Source: Ananas comosus (lineage: Eukaryota > Streptophyta > Magnoliopsida > Poales > Bromeliaceae). From it: a DNA stretch of 64,000 bases. Positions 62,611 to 64,000 of this stretch are shown here, one piece after another (positions within the stretch are counted from its first letter, which is position 1; each line of letters starts with the position of its first letter). The DNA lies in contig NC_033630.1 in the NCBI RefSeq assembly GCF_001540865.1, positions 9,800,430 to 9,864,429 of the forward strand, read 5' to 3'. A model generated the notes under the pieces. That model was not told the DNA's origin. It saw nothing but the letters and a program-made list of their open reading frames with translations, and did no database searches. Position numbers and translations under genes: made by a program.

Positions 62611-64000
62611 ATGCCGATTACTCGCTCCCAATCTGCCGGGGCGGACAATGCGGCAAACTTCGAGGAGGTCGAGACCTCCGCTACCTCCGGATCCAGCGAG
62701 GTCTGTGAGTTGAGGGGCCAGCTTGCGGCCCTCACTGATTTAGTCACTCAGCAGGCGGAGGCTGCCCGACAGCAGACTGAGGCTGCGCACCGACAGGAGG
62801 CGCGGATGAAGCGCCTGGAGGACTTACTCTTGTAGCAAGCAGCAGCTTCTAGGGAGACGCAGGCCCCTACACCGCCAGCACCAGTTGTGGACGTCGCACC
62901 GAGAGCGCCATCCCCCGCGCCTAGTTCTTCGCGTGCGGCGCCTGTGGCCGCACCCCAGGAGGAGGTTTTGGTGGCACCACCTGTGCAGAGGCCCTCGGTT
63001 GGAGCTGCATTCCCTACTTTGGTTGAGGGGGCGGAGCGAGATAGACTGATGGAGCGCCTCAATGAGTTCAGGAGGTGCAGTCCCCAAGTCTTCGACGGCG
63101 AGAAGGTCGACCACTGGATCGTGGAGAAGTGGTTGATGCATATGGAGAAGCTCTTCCGCGACGCCCTTCGTTGCGGAGAGGGACAGAGTTTGGCACGCCA
63201 CTCACCGTTTGGACGACGAGGCCTACCGCTGGTGGTTGGATCTCCAGGAGAACCCCCGCACAGACTTGGCAGCTATCACTTGGACGAGGTTCAAGGAGCA
63301 TTTTTTGGCGCACTACTTTCCGACCAGCGTCAAGAGGAAGATGGAGTAGGATCTGCACAACTTGCGCCAGGGCGACCGAACCGTAGCCGAGTACGAGAGG
63401 GAGTTCTCTCGGCTTCTTCATTGCGTGCCCTTCGTCGTGCGGGACGACGAGGACAAAGCCCGCATCTTCGAGCGAGGGTTGCGACCGTCGATCTTCCGGT
63501 TTGTGCAATCCTCTAAACTCTAAACCTACCGGGAGGTGGTGGATCGCGCGCTTATCGTGGAGAGCGGCGCGGTAGAGGTCCAGGAGCAGCGAGAGGCTAG
63601 GGACAAGGGTAAGGCCAAGAGGCCTGCGGCTGAGGGTGCGAGCCAGACGCACTCTAGGAGGCCACCGAAGTATTCGAGGAGCCAGCACCGTGGACGCAGC
63701 TCAGCAGCACAACGAGGAGGATCCGATCGGCGCCGGCCTTCCCCGTGTGAGATCTGCGGTGGTTCCCATTACCCACCGCAGTGTCCACAGCGGGCGGGCA
63801 GGTGCTTCCAGTGTAGCCGGCACCGTCGACCGCATCGGCACCGGCTCTTCACCGGCACCGTCGACCGCATCGGCACCGGCTCTACCAGCCGTCAGCCACG
63901 GGACTCCGTCGACACAGTACCAGCCTGGGCGGCCACCCGTCCAGCGCCAGAGCGAGGGATCTCGACAGGCCCCGAGTGGGCGCATGTACGCCGCTCAGAC
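62611..64000 (+). pseudogene. Element K gag, runs off the window
   Basis: ATGCCGATTACTCGC gives MPITRSQSAGADNAANF, close to A's gag. It contains the gag core (HWIVEKWLMHMEKLF), a basic linker and a first knuckle (CEICGGSHYPPQC near 63748). Damage: TAG 62833-62835, a frameshift near 63170, TAG near 63346 and TAA near 63520. After CFQCSR (about 63807) the second knuckle is replaced by a tandem duplication of about 34 bp (63820-63885). The sequence ends in the gag-protease linker (SGRMYAAQ). Confidence 0.85.

Noticed and set aside
63068..63688. 206-codon reverse frame
   Set aside because: Antisense shadow of K's gag.

Overview
This window is plant nuclear DNA from a repeat-dense region. The signs are initiator-methionine-tRNA primer sites (TGGTATCAGAGC), Ty3/gypsy Del/Tekay-type chromoviruses with an integrase-linked chromodomain, Ty1/copia LTRs, Harbinger- and hAT-type short DNA transposons, and one WEB-family coiled-coil gene, a plant-specific family. 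A monocot is likely. The LTR style (TGTACCGGTACA palindromes, Del-like elements) would fit pineapple, but the sequence alone does not prove it. No tRNA, rRNA, CRISPR array or bacterial-type operon was seen.

Layout. Positions 1-36641 form a nest of chromoviral LTR elements, which I letter here. B is the oldest visible element: its chromodomain end is at 4751-5017 and its 3' LTR starts at 5018. E (reverse) lies in B's coding end, and F (reverse) cuts E. A (5855-19615, flanks TCAAG/TGAAG) sits in B's LTR, and G (reverse, 7955-10952, duplication TGTAG) sits in A's 5' LTR. C (19852-32494, duplication ATACT) also sits in B's LTR. A solo LTR H (duplication CCCTT) and a partial reverse LTR I interrupt C's integrase. 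D and a Ty1/copia fragment occupy 32768-35599. An LTR tail, probably B's, ends at 36641.

Positions 36642-44654 are the only gene-like island. They hold a Harbinger-type element (TTA duplication), a hAT-type element (GCCACATC duplication) inside a perfect 24-bp inverted repeat, the WEB-family gene (40006-41595), AT-rich spacer, a GA microsatellite and a reverse copia LTR. Positions 44655-64000 are again nested LTR DNA: O interrupted by solo LTR P (duplication TAACT), a GC-rich segment, L interrupted by N and J, J interrupted by reverse element M, a 100-N gap, and the 5' end of K. All gag-pol copies are dead. Nearly all their stops are C-to-T or G-to-A changes, as expected for long-methylated DNA. 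The stretch from about 57990 to 61981 is so rich in small insertions that it looks like uncorrected long-read sequence.

The most interesting signal is RNA-like structure in the LTRs. Families I, II and III each carry a run of short hairpins in which the loop is nearly constant within the family while the stem sequence changes and stays paired: family II loop ACWWGGA, family I loop close to ATAAAGV, family III a purine-rich loop. Downstream, almost every LTR has a common GGGAACTAT...ATAGTTCTC hairpin with compensatory and wobble changes between copies, and the untranslated leader before gag has a further hairpin around GGCGGCCGA. LTRs also carry strong 5' splice-site-like sequences just after a GAA-rich tract, and acceptor-like sequences sit 5-8 nt before each gag start, suggesting a leader intron that would remove the primer-binding site.
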